From the NCBI GenBank assembly GCA_902802585.1, contig CADCMR010000017.1, forward strand, positions 1-64,000: a DNA stretch of 64,000 nt. The letters are read 5' to 3'. The notes under the pieces were generated by a model that searched no databases, was not told the DNA's origin, and worked only from the letters and a program-made list of their open reading frames with translations. Below are positions 9,601 through 21,900 of the stretch, in pieces; position 1 is the first letter of the stretch; each line of letters starts with the position of its first letter. Both the position numbers and the translations under genes were made by a program. The DNA comes from an uncultured bacterium (GTDB lineage: Bacteria; Verrucomicrobiota; Lentisphaeria; Victivallales; UBA1829).

Positions 9601-9989
9601 ACCTCGAAGGCGTCCAGGAAATCGTCCGTGCGGAAGGCGGCGTCAACGACTGGACCATCAAGCTCGCGGGCGACAATGCCGGTCTCTACACCTACACGAA
9701 GGACGACTACTCCGTCACGATCTACAGCGTCGACGAGCTCTATGTGAACTCCAAGTTCTCCGCCGACCAGAAGATCGTCATCAACGGCGAAACGCTCGTC
9801 TACGGCGTCAACGCGTTCTCCTCCGTCGATCGTCATCACCGGCGACAAGACCGGCATGGACGTCTCCGCCGCCGGCTACGACGTCGAGATCGAAGACTCC
9901 GTCGTCGGCACCGTTCAGGCGAAGACCATCTACATCGACGACGACAGCACGATCGACACGATCGCTTCCGCCACGTCTCTGATCATTGA
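6651..9989 (+). CDS. Giant repetitive surface protein, 5' part (frame broken near 9828)
   Basis: Starts at ATG 6651 with an AAGGAG site. About 1,060 residues are genuine (to NAFSSV at ~9827); the remaining Arg/His-rich tail to 9989 is out-of-frame readthrough. The protein starts MAILDGNVYVNPAYTS with no recognisable signal peptide. It opens with a module of the type YVN...YT...G...GVNAF and continues with Gly/Thr/Ala/Asp-rich strands (ITGGEVNELIVGG, NLINYG, GDLENY), consistent with a long beta-solenoid. A second YVNS...YGVNAF module begins at ~9740 and is cut by the frame break. The natural product was probably one ~5,200-residue protein spanning 6651-22251. Function is not known; an extracellular adhesin or cell-surface layer protein is an inference. 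Confidence 0.8.
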   Translation: MAILDGNVYVNPAYTSQEAIDALGGTSSITGEVLEFGVNAFASGGTTSNVPAEGGTIFFQDVDRFTSSIYNDGTYDGVFLNTRSNYLYALPKVAGTADKSLNYTRDIIKIYVDGGTHQHITLLGRSNYVNLYGDLSFTAKNADLGQDNQNMGGGDSTDNSHCSIIGDVSFDISNCQSGGSFYVHYGSIGTAEEKVKITGKVVNFTLNRTDNNSPTFRGVRTGDNYGVWADYDLTVSSSWFKGSLEMGYATDNSTWEGNFVMNVSATTAANIYAFERATMEGLKGDHKFTLNILASEATTQAAVIGNFNEINIAAGATLTATASVNDAADLNIAIGGLIVTPALSGIGCINVTGEFVQADTVIISGLTSSSIDSLIMYGDQEITQGKFGGQYEILAGNLVIHNPSNVTVLVNSNYTNGQTTDLGVKGYSTLAAAQTAVTDKAKTTIMVTTLDTDVDPSDFTADLVTKDYLTVLDGANDALDLQGMNLIIGDTAADIENASVSVSNTTNINTIAFGNVTGTASVGIVDSDEIGTIDLTGAAITDAQISVEGSEIGDVILADNSATGGKITIKDSDIENVYGGAANLTADLTGKNTIENVYAEGQGSKIKLAGSHIGTYMAGSNTEGTEFETLTFNDGFDADKLIIGGNENIIDKIDATITGGEVNELIVGGEDDSIGDVDLTISGGKFSSVTIGEEAEITGAINVTLAGGTTAQRDNGVFYGLIYGASVTGTLDGNGGVLTVLGNAKVNAVENFGGLFVTGGTLNVAGGTDKSAVSTGNTLAINGDILNRRGINAGVITATGNLINYGVVGTIRDGENADVVAINLTGDLENYDYVMTAGMNVDGSLTNTGKITATGDITVGGAFSNSGELYFKAVSTQDGQFIQDGGLFLGGVDVVNTGFISAGSLSGVKNLTTSKLYVTGGAEITGNITIDAGAEVAFTNKADSSVENGLTLGGSIYMGDTSRLVVSGNLSTTGTKTITVNVGDLEGVQEIVRAEGGVNDWTIKLAGDNAGLYTYTKDDYSVTIYSVDELYVNSKFSADQKIVINGETLVYGVNAFSSVDRHHRRQDRHGRLRRRLRRRDRRLRRRHRSGEDHLHRRRQHDRHDRFRHVSDH

Positions 9990-12900
9990 CGCGGACGCGG
10001 TCCTGACCCTCACCAACACCATGCCGTCCACGATGCATGTCGTCATCGACGCGGAAGAGGGCTTCGGCTCCCGCCTCGTCCTCGACGTCGATCCGGAAAA
10101 GGTCCAGCTCGATGCCGGCAGCGTCACGGTCATCAGCCCCGAAGGCAAGGCCTACACGGCCCTGGTCCTCGCGGGCGAAGGCGAAACGGTTCCCGCGCAC
10201 CTGGGCGACCTTTATCTTATCTCCAATGACTACGTTTACTTCCGCAAGGGCAATCCGGCATTCGTCGACGGCGATACCTTCGACGCTGCGACTGGCGACG
10301 CCCTGTTCGCGGGCGTGAACGTGTTTGAAACCCGTGCCGATGCCGAAGCGAAAGCTCTGGAAGTCGGCGGCGTCCTCGTCCTCGTCGGCTTCAACACCAG
10401 CGACACCGACGTGAAGGGCAGCTCCACCGTCACCACGGCGTTCGAGTTCGCTCCGGGCGGATCCTCCAGCCTCTACGGCACGGACGGCGACATCTACGAA
10501 GGCGGCGATCACACCACGATGATGATCGGCTCCACCGTCGGCACCACCGTCTACGGCCTGAACAAAGCCTTCAACACCTCCGGCAACTTCACGCTCATTG
10601 TGAAGGATTCCGTCTTCAGCGGCGCCAACTTCTACATCACGGGCAACACCTACGGCAGCGTGATGAACGGCAACATCAAGGCCGAGATCACCGGCAGCAC
10701 GATCGCCGGCCCCAGCGGAACCAACAACTACTCCGCCTACATCGGCTACGGCAACTTCGGCACCGACGAAGAGAACCCGATCGACATCGACGTGACGATC
10801 AAGGATTCCCGCCTCGGCGTCTTCCGCGGCATCAACATGAGCGGCACCACCGCCACCCAGATCAACGCCAACATCAACATCACGGTCCTCGACTCCACGA
10901 TCGGCGGCCACTTCTATGTGATCAACACGGCTGACTGGGTCGCCAATGCCGGCGCCAACATCTACCAGTCCACCTACACGGCCGGCAGCATCACCGTTAC
11001 GATGGGCGGCTCCTCCGTGACCAACACCGTGCGTCCCGGCGACTCCCTGACGCACGGCGCGAACGCCCTCCAGGTGTTCAACGCCCCGACGACCCTGCAC
11101 ATCGTCGCGACCGAAGACAGCGCCGTCACGCAGGCCGACTGGGTCATGGAATGGGATACCCTCATCATCGACGCTGACGCGAGACTCGAACTCGGTCACA
11201 ACCTGCAGTTCCAGACCGCGTACCGCGGCGAAAACGCCAACGCGTTCAACGGCCACGACCTCGACCTCGACATGGCGGGCACCCCGATCACGATCCTGGT
11301 CAACATGTCCGGCTACGAAGGCGGCACGCACACCGTGATCACCGCCGGTGAAATCTACACCGACGCCAACCTGAGCAGCATCTCCGTCATCGGCGACAAC
11401 GACCTCACCGGTCAGTGCCAGCTCATCTACAGCGGCTTCCGCCAGATCGACAGCAGATACGTCCTCAGCCGCATCGGCGTGTTCGACAAGACCGACGACA
11501 TGTACGTCAACGCCTCCTACACCGACGCCATCTCCGGCACGACCGTCGGCGGACAGGAACTCTTCTACGGCGGCAACGCCCACAGCGAGTTCGACCTGGC
11601 TGTCGAATACGCCTCCGAATGGGGCGGCACGATCGTCGTCACCGGCGGTAACTTCGAGGCCCAGAATTTCGGCGGCAACAACGTCGACTTCCAGAACGGC
11701 AACATCGGCGAAATCACGATGGGCAGCGAGGCGGATTCCCTCCTCAAGGTCGGCAAGAACGCCGTGTTCACCACCGCCGACGGTTCCGGCAAGGCCACCA
11801 TGGACATCGCGAAGGACGCCACGCTGGGCGCCGTCTCGAACTTCAAGGCCATCAAGTTCACGGCTGACGCCGAGATCACGGCCGGCACGCTCGACCTCTC
11901 CGGCACCTCGATCGTCGTCGACGTCGACGACTTCACCGGCAGCTCGCACATCGTGCTCACCGCCGACGCCATCTCCGGCTTCGACGCGGCGAACGCGGTC
12001 TTCATCGGCAAGGACGCTGACAAGTACAGCATGATCCAGGACGGCACCACCCTGGTGCTCAAGTCCGCGATCCAGTCCAACACCTATGTGAACAGCGAGT
12101 ACACCGTCGAGACCACCGGCACGATCCTCCCGGACGGCACCTACCTCGAATATGGCTTCAACGCGTTCAGCACGCTCGCTGAAGGCGCCGCCGCGCTCGG
12201 CGGATCCGCCAACACCCTGACCGTCACCGGCGGTTCCTTCGCCGATGATGTGTTCGAGCTCGCGTCCGGCAACCTGGCGCTCGCCGACGGCGTTGTGATC
12301 AACGGCGTCGTGGTCGGCAATGCCAAGAACGCCATCTCCGTCGACGGCAACGTCACGCTGGGCGGCATCGAAGCCATCTCCAACATCACCATCACGACCT
12401 CGAGCCTCCTCTCCGCCGACTACATCGACCTCGGCACGGGCGGCACGATCTACGTGACCGGCGCGCTCGGAGCGGGCAAGGTCGGCAACATGACCAAGAT
12501 CATCTCCACGCAGGCCGGCATCTCCGGCGCGTCGCTGGCTGGCGATCCCGGTTTCTACATCTATGCCCAGGGCAACGACGTCTACCTGCTCGACACGACC
12601 CGCATCTACCTCGATCCGACCTTCACGGAAGCCGTCACCGGCACCACCACGTTCACCGGCGACACCCTCATCTGGGGCGTCAACGCGTTCGCGGTTCCGA
12701 GCAACACCAACCTCGCCAATGCCACCGAGCTCAACAATGCGCTCGTCACCGGCGGCACGCTGTTCATCTCCAACTGGGGTACCGCGGGTTCGCAGGCCGG
12801 CGATGTCCGTACGCTCAAGGACGTCAGCATCGTCGCGCAGGGCCCGACCAACTTCTCCATCGTCTTCGGCAACAACGGCGGCGGCGGACATGTGGTCGAC

Positions 12901-15900
12901 AACGACATCAACATCACCGTCACCAATACCGGTACGCCGCAGGGCAACACCCGTGTCATCCATAGCAACAATGATAATGCGCGCTGGACCTTCAACGGCA
13001 ACGTCATCATCACGTTCAACGGAACCGGCAACTTCAACACGAACGCCAGCTTCGGCGTTATTGCCCGTTCCAAGTTCAATGGCGATCTGCTCCAGATCAA
13101 CATGGATGGCTCCAAAGGCATGAACAACGATGCCGACTACTGGCTGTTCCGTGACATCGCGGCCGGCGACTACGACAACGTCAAGCTGATCGAAGTCAAC
13201 ATTACCGGCGTGACCACCCCGAACTCCAAGTGGGCCGGCCTCTTCGCGGGCAACCCGAACGTTTCCGCCAAGCAGGTCGTCCTTAACATGACGGACTGCG
13301 TCTATCGCGGCGGCAACTGGTCCTACAGTCTTGTTGACAGCGGCGAACTCGCGAGAAACACGAACTTTACGGTTCACCTGAGCGGCACCACGATCGAAGG
13401 TCTCCTCTCCGGCCAGCGCAAGCGCGACCAGAACGTCCCGGGTACGACTTCCGTCTACGAAGGCGTGAGAACCCTGTACGTCGACGGCGACAAGATCAGC
13501 CGTGTCCAGCAGGCCCAGATGTTCAACCACTTCGTGCTCGACGCCAGAGCCCAGCTGATCGTCAACAACAACAACAATCCGAGACTTGGCGCGATCCAGT
13601 TCATGGCGCACAACTCCTCCGGCCAGGACAGCATCACCATCGACGTCACCAACTACGACGGCGCCGACAAGATGGTCCTGCAGGCCCCGAGCTTCTCCTA
13701 CGGCCAGCAGAATGCGTCCCTGGATGACATCGCGCTCTACCTCACCGGCGACACCGAAGGCAAGTTCGCCATTGGCCTCGGCCTGAGCCGCGGCGCGTTC
13801 ATCATCACGAAGAACGGCGATGTGCTGTACAACGCCCAGATCTCGACGGAAGACAACGGCCGTGCATTCGGCACATCCTTCATCCTCGCCGATCACGAAG
13901 ACGCCAACGCGTTCAACGACTACGACGCCGCGAAGGCAGCCTTCGACGCGCACGAAGCCGTCAATCCGGGTCGCAGCCTGTTCGTGTCCGGCAACGGCGA
14001 CCAGAGCCAGGCGTTCTACGCCGACGGCTATGCCGTGACGATCAACGGCGGCACCTATGACGAAGTCTACGGCAACGACGACGAAGGTTCCGTCGCTTCC
14101 GTCAGCATGAAGGTCACCGGCGGCCAGTTCTTCACCCTCGCGACCACCGACGGCGGCGATGTCACCGGCGATGCCCGCATCGAACTCGCCGGCGGCAAGT
14201 TCGGCATCCCGGCCACCTACACGACTCCGGACGATCCGGAAGAAGAGCCCGAAATCGACGAGCCCGAAGTTCCCGCCACCATCGACGGCGCCAAGGACAG
14301 CGTCGGCGGCGTCAGCTCGCTCGTTGTGAGCAATGACCTCTCGATCGCCGGCAGCGTCGTCAACTGGGATATCGCGTACGTGAACGCCAATACGTCCGTC
14401 ACCGGCAACTTCGAAGCCACCACGATCACGATCGACGCCGCCAAGACCCTGAAGGCCGAAGGCGACATCGTCGCCACCACGATCACGATCGACGCCACGG
14501 CCTACGAAGGCCCGACGAAGGTCATCGCGGTCTCCAAGAGCTTCGAGAGCGAGACTCCTGCCGTGACGATCGACGGCGACATCGACATCTACGACTACAG
14601 GTATGTGGAAGACACCCTGTACCTCGTGTCCAAGAACGCCGGCAACGTCTACCTGAACAGCGACTGGGATGAAAGCATCTCCGGTACCATCTACAACGGC
14701 GAACTCCTCGTCTGGGGCGTCAACGCCGTCGCCAGCATGGACACCGCGATCGGCATGCTCACCTCCGACTACACGCTGTTCGTCACCGGCGGCTCCTATG
14801 CCGGCACCTACACGTTCGCCGACAACTCCAAGATCTCCATCCGCGACGACGCAACCGCCATCACCGGTCTCATCCTCGGCGAAGGCACGAACCTCACGAT
14901 CTCCGGCGTCACCAGCGGCGCTGTCTCCATCGGCAGCATCGCCGCAGTGGAAGGCCAGACCGCCGGTTACAACGTGGTCGCGAACAGCGAAACCGCGTTC
15001 GGCACGATCGACGGCATCCGCGCCTTCACGTTCAAGGCCGGTCAGGACATCTCCGCCGACGGCATCACCTACCGTGAAAACGGCGGCTATCTCACCGTCG
15101 ACTTCGACGGCTACACGAACGGCGCGGGCGTCGGTCTCCAGACCGTCGACGGCATCAACAACTTCCTGCAGTACACCGTCGAACTTGCGGACGGCAGCAC
15201 TGTCAGCCGCACCACCGTCGGCGCCAGCAACAACACCGACAAGTTCATGCCGTACTATGACGAAGCCAAGAAGGCCGTCATCCTCGCCGCTCCGGGCGAA
15301 TTCGCGTTCCTCGATCCGAACGCCAGCGATGCCGACAACGGCGTTGTCGTCACCATCGACGGCAAGACCTCCACGAAGGTCTACGGCTACAACGAGTCCG
15401 AATGGAACGTGAACTCCGGTCGTTACACGATCTCCGGCGGCACGCTCTTCGCGGACGGCGGCGAAGACACCACGTTCTACTGGTTCTTCACGGCCGAACC
15501 GGTCAACATCAACATCGTCAACCTCCGCTGCGGCGCCTGCGTCGCCGGCTACAACGATGACAATCCGGGCCACACCCGCGACGGCGACTTCACGGTCTAC
15601 GCCGAAGGCTGCACCTTCACGTGGTTCACCGCGTTCGCCGGTCAGGGCACTGACGCCTCGCACCAGACCTTCATCGTCGCCAACCTCGTTCCGGACGATC
15701 CGGAAGATCCGGACACCGACTACCACTACGAGAACGGCGAGTGGAACCTGACCTTCAAGGGCGGTACCCACGACACGAACGACTTCCAGGTCACCAACTA
15801 CGCCAACATCTCCGGCGGCACCGTGAACATCACGTTCCAGGATTACCTCCTGCGCGGCGACCTGCAGCTCTTCCGCCGTGTCTACAAGAACGACGGCGAA

Positions 15901-18900
15901 GGTCTCGAAGAGGTCAACGTGGTCTTCGACAACGTCACGTCCCCCGCGGCCAAGTGGTGCTATGTCTGGGATCCGCGCGAAGGCACTGACACCAAGATCA
16001 CCATCACCGTGACCAACTCCACCTTCACCGGCGACGACCATACCCTCGGGTTCATGGGCGGCTCGACGGACGGCGGCTGGAGCGGCGACGGCGAATTCTA
16101 CATCAGCGGCTTCACCATGGGCGGCCGTCTCTCCGGCGCCCGCGGCAGAAACGACCAGGGCAACATCTCCAACATCACCGGTTTCCGTACGCTCTTTGTG
16201 GACGGCGACAACTATGCGCGCGTCATCCGTGACTTCTCGCGCATCGACGTTGCTGCGACCGCAGGCGTGCTCCGCGCGAATGATATCAACCTCTCCGAGG
16301 CTTCCGATATCATCCTCCGCGGCACGGAAGGCTACACCGGCGATGTCCGCGAGTACATCGTTGCCGGCAACACCATCAGCGGCATCCTCAAAGACAGTGC
16401 CTGGTTCCTCGACGAGAACAACAACGAGATCGAAGGCTACAAGGCCGCCATCGGCGACAAGACCGCCTTCATCTACAAGACCACCGGCGACGTCTACCTC
16501 AACAGTGACTACACCGTCGCGGTCAACGGCACCACCATCACGGATTCCGACGGAAAGTTGAACTACCTCGTGTTCGGCGACAACGCCGTCACCTCCTTCA
16601 ACGCCGCCATCGAATCCGCCAATGAACGTGTGGATGCCACGATCCAGATCGAGAACATCACTGCCAGAGACTTCTACACGAAGGGACAGAAGGTCTCCGT
16701 GAACGGCGGCCGTGTCACGAACGTGTACGGCGGCAACCAGCCGACCACCGAGAAGGTCGATTCCGGCGAAGTCGATCAGGAAACCGGCGAACCGATCATG
16801 GTCGACGTGACCGTCCCCGCTGATCCTGTCAGCGAGTCCGACATCACCATCACCAGCGGCGCGACCGTCTACAACGTCATTCTCGCCAACGAGAATTCCG
16901 CTGTTTCCGGCGACGCCACCCTCACCGTCGGCGACGGCGTTGCGTTCGTTACCGGCACCACCACTGGCGTCCTCGACGGCGGCATGGCCAACGTCGGCGG
17001 CGACAGCAGCCTGGTCTTCCTCGGCGATGCGTCCGCAAGGACGATCACCGGCTTCGACATGGTCACGCTCTCCGCGGACGGCATGGTCGAACTCGTCGGC
17101 GCCTTCGACGGCACCGCGATCACCATCGACGCCACGGACTACGTCGGCTCCACGAAGAAGGTCCTCGTTGCGGAAGGCGGCTTCGGCGACGTTTCCGCCA
17201 TCACGGTCACCGTGGAAGGCGACGCCAGCTACGGCTACCAGTTCCTCGACGACGGCAAGACCCTGGTGCTCACCACCACGTCCGTCAGCGACACCTTCGC
17301 GAACACCGCCTGGACCGAGGCTGATGTCCACAACCAGTTCGTCGGCGAAACCGCCCTCGTCTGGGGTGTGAACGCGTTCGACTCCTTCGCGGCGGCCGCG
17401 AACGCCATCGGTCAGGATGCCACCCTCACGCTCGACGGCGGCGCCTCCACCGAAGACGTTGTCCTGAAGAAGAACAACGACGTCATCGTCAACGCCGGCA
17501 CCGTTGCCACCTCGGTCGGTTCCATCACCGCTGACGGCGGCGCGCTCTTCGTCGAAAACGACTTCGTCGCCACCTCGATTGCCGGATTCTCCGCCCTGAA
17601 CCTCAATGCCAACAAGACCATCACGGTCAACGGCATGGAGATGGCGGCCGATTCCACGATCACGATCGACGTGACCGGCTATGTCCAGGAAGCCTCGGAC
17701 GTCGTGGTCATCTCCACGCAGGACGGCATCACCAACCTTGATACCGCGACCATCAGCGTGGCCGGTGAAAACGACAAGCTCTTCTACGCGTACTACGACA
17801 CCGAAGACAACGATGTGCACCTGATGCGCGTCGACAACTTCTACGTCGACGTCGCGTACGGCACCGCCGGCGAAAACATCCAGCCCGGCCAGGTCAACCC
17901 GATCACCGGCGAACCCCTGATCTGGGGCGTCAACGCGTTCTACTATCTCAACGATGGTCTCAACGCCATGAAGCCGGGCCAGTGCCTGTACATCAACGGC
18001 CGCATCGGCAACAACATCAATACCGGCGACCGGATGGGCAACATCTACATCACCAACAGCACCGTCCCGGTCCTGATCAACGGCTACACCTCCGGCGACC
18101 AGGTCTACACGGGCGGCGATGTCTGGCTGACTGTGGAAAACAGCACGATCGCCACGGCGGCCGGCAGCTTCCTGTTCGGCACCGTGACCATGGGCGAAGC
18201 CTGGAACCACAACCAGCACATCCTCGGCAACATGACGGTGAATGTGATCGGTTCTACGATCGGCGGCGACACCGGCGCGATCCTGGTTTCCGGCATGAAC
18301 TTCGTGAACGTCCTCGGCACGGCTGAAGAAGCCGCCACCATCACGTTCAACTTCGTCGACACCATCATCCGCGACGACTTCACGTTCGTCGGCGACTCCC
18401 CGCTCGGCAAGGATGAAACCTTCCAGGGCGTCACCCGCAAGGGCGCGAACCTTGTCATGAACTTTGACAATGTCCTCGTCCCGCAGGCCAAGTGGTGGAG
18501 AATCATGGATGGTGACCAGGAGTCCACCGGCACTGTCACTGTCAGCATCAAGGGCAGCACCATCGGCGACTTCGGTGGCGAAAATATGCGCTTCTCGCTG
18601 GGCAGCTGGCAGTATGGCGATCCGCGCAACCACCAGGACTTCAACTTCACGATCGAGGATTCGATCATCAACGGCTACCTGCAGTCCTCCAAGCACGACG
18701 ACGGCAACCACGCCGAACTGGTGAACTTCGACGGAAAGAAGTCCATCGTCCTCAAGGGCGACAACATCATTCGTCGCACCTACTGGTTCGATGAGATCAC
18801 CCTGACCGCGGGCGCGACCCTCACCGGCAGCGGCATCCGCATGGCCTCCAAGGGCGGCACGATCAACGTCGACGTCACCGGCTACACCGGAAAGAGCAAA

Positions 18901-21900
18901 GTCCTCGTCAGCATGAACGATGCTTTCGAGAACGTCTCCCAGATCAACGTGACCGGAGCCGAAGGTTCCGAGTACAAGGTCCTGACCTCCGACCGCGCCA
19001 TCGTCATCAAGGGCGCCGTCAAGGATATGTACGTGAACAGCACCTACACCGCTGAGACCTGCCCGGCCGGCACCGTCTACAACGGCGAGCTCCTGTTCTT
19101 CGGCGAAAACGCCTTCGCGCTCATCGACGAAGCCGTTCCGCTCCTGACGGACGACGCTGTCCTGTACATCACCGGCGGCACGAACCTCCTCGACCTCGCG
19201 ACCTGGACGCACAGCATCTCCATCGACGCCACCGCCGAGGTGGACTATGCCGGATCCGATGTGATCACGATCGCGGGCGATCTGGCGAACGCCGGTCTCT
19301 TCGTGATCTCCGCTGCTGGATTCGTCGGCTCCGCGGACATCACCGTCCTGACGGCGACCTCCATCACCGGCGACGGCACCTTCGCGACCGACGATGACAC
19401 CTACCTCGTCAAGGTCGTCGACGGCACCGAGGTGCACCTGATCCAGAAGAAGACCGATGTGTTCGTGAACACCGAATGGGCCGACCTCGCGGACGGCACC
19501 ACCGTCACCATCGGCGAAGTCCAGGCCACGGTCGGCATCGACGCATTCGCGACTGCCGATGCGGCTTCCGCGGCTGTTGCCGAAAACGGAACCATCATCC
19601 TCAACGGCGGTACGCTGAGCTTCAACGGCGCGATCGTCAACACGGTCGTCGCTCAGGACGGCGTCGTCGTCGAGAACACCAACGTCGGTACCGGCACCGC
19701 GATCGGTTCCCTCACGCTCCAGAGCGGCTCGGTCGGCAAGACCCTCGCCGTCCGCGGCAAGGGCATCCTGGCGGTCGAATCCGGCGTCAAGGTCTCCGGC
19801 CTCGGCATGGTCAAGGGCGCGTCCGTGACCTTCGCGGCCGGCTCCGTCCTCGACTTCGACATCTCCGGCACCACCGCCGGCGCGTCCCCGTCCGTGACGA
19901 ACTTCTCGGTTCTCCAGGGTACTCCGGACTACACGATCACGCTCCTCGCCGACCAGGCCGAAGGCGAATATCAGCTCGCAAGCGATGCCGCCAGCTTCAA
20001 CAGCGTCGTCACGCTGTTCGTCGGCGACTCCTCCATCGGCACTGCCTCGCTCGAAGCGGAACTCGTGACCACGAAGTACACCTACACGCTCGGCATCAAC
20101 GACGACAGCGTGCTCGTCCTCTCGGTCACCGAGAACGTCCTGCCTGAAGTCCCGACCCTGGCCTACGTGAACAGCGAATGGACCGGCCTCACCGACGGCA
20201 CGACCGTCACGGTCGGCACCGTCTCCGCCACGATCGGCTATGATGCGTTCGCGGACCTCGCGGCCGGCATCGCCGGTGTCACGGATGACGGTTCCGTCGA
20301 AGTTGTCGCCGGTACGGTCTCCTTCGCGGACGGCTACAGCAAGACCATCACGGTCGACGCTGAAGCCACCGTCGTCGGCACCGCCACCTTCGACAAGGCT
20401 CTCACGATCGACGGCACGATCCTGTTCGACACTGCGATCGCCACTGCGGAAGCCGCCCAGTTCGACGGCTTCAGCTACATCACCGGCGAGACGAAGTACG
20501 TGCTGGCGTCTCTCGACGCTGCCAAGGGCACCTACCTGCTCGCGTCCGATGCGGCCGACTTCGCCGGCAGCATCGTGTTCGGCGAATACACGCTGACCGT
20601 CGGCGGCGAAGCCGTCGTGGTTGGCGACCTCGCCTACTCGATCGGCATCACCGACAACAACGATCTCGCCCTCCTGATCGACGATGCGCCGGTCCCGCCG
20701 ACTCCGGATACTCCGGTTCACGCGTTCGTGAGCAGCGAGTGGACTGGTCTCGCCGACGGCACGATCGTTACGGTCGCAGGCGGCACCGCCAAGATCGGTT
20801 ACGATGCGTTCGCGACCCTCGCGGCTGGTATCGCCGGCGTCACCGCCGACGGTTCCGTCGAAGTTGTCGGTGGCGAAGTCTCCTTCGCTGACGGCTACTA
20901 CAAGACCATCACGGTTGATGCTGACGCTACCGTCATCGGTACCGCGTCCTTCCTCAACCTGCCGATCACGATCAACGGCACGATGGCCTTCGACGTCGCC
21001 CTCACGACCAGAACCGCCGCCCAGTTCGCGGACATCCAGTTCGTCTCCGGCGACACGCAGTACACGCTGACCGTCGACAACCCGACCGTCGGCACCTACA
21101 TGCTCGCCTCCGGCCTCTGGTACGACGCCAACTACCAGCCGGTCTTCACCGGCGTGGTGAAGTTCGGCGAAAACGAACTGACCGTCGGCAACGACATCAC
21201 CATCGGCGACTTCACCTACGGTCTCCGCACCACCGGCAACCTCGAGCTCATGCTCGTGGTCGACAAGGCTGTTGCTCCGACCGCCGAAGTGAGCTTCATC
21301 AACGCTTGCCTCGACGGTACCCAGAACATGATCGGCAAGATCTTCGCGTCCGAAGAGGCTGGCTTCTCGACCGAGATCAAGTTCTACACGCTCGACGGCA
21401 ACGTCTACGGCATGAGCGACCTGATCGAGGACGGCTGGACCTTCGCCGGCGTCGGCGACTTCAACGGCGACGGCATGGACGGCATGCTCCGCTTCAACAA
21501 CACCAACGGCCTGGTCGTTTCTGACAACGCCAACGGCAACGGCACGTTCACGCCGGCAGTCCTGAACCTGAAGAACGCCAGCTGGGATATCATCGGCACC
21601 GGCGACTTCAACGGCGATGGATTCGACGACGTCCTCGTTGCCAACCGCACTGCGTCGTCCGCGACGGTCGGCCTCCTCGGCTACTGGTCCAAGGGTACCG
21701 AATGGACGCTCATCAACGGCTACTCCGATGAGTGGACGCTCGTTGACACCGGCGACTACGACGGCAACGGCTGCTGCGACATGCTGTGGAAGAACAGCTT
21801 CGTCGGCGAAGGCGGCGGTACCTACAATGCGTACTGCACGTGGCGCCTCGGCGATCTCGCCGGCGGCATCGACTGGAGCATCGTCATGGTTGCCAAGGTC

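Noticed and set aside
6660-9857. A 1,065-codon minus-strand frame opposite the first part of the giant gene
   Set aside because: Same shadow effect; no ribosome-binding site or recognisable domain.
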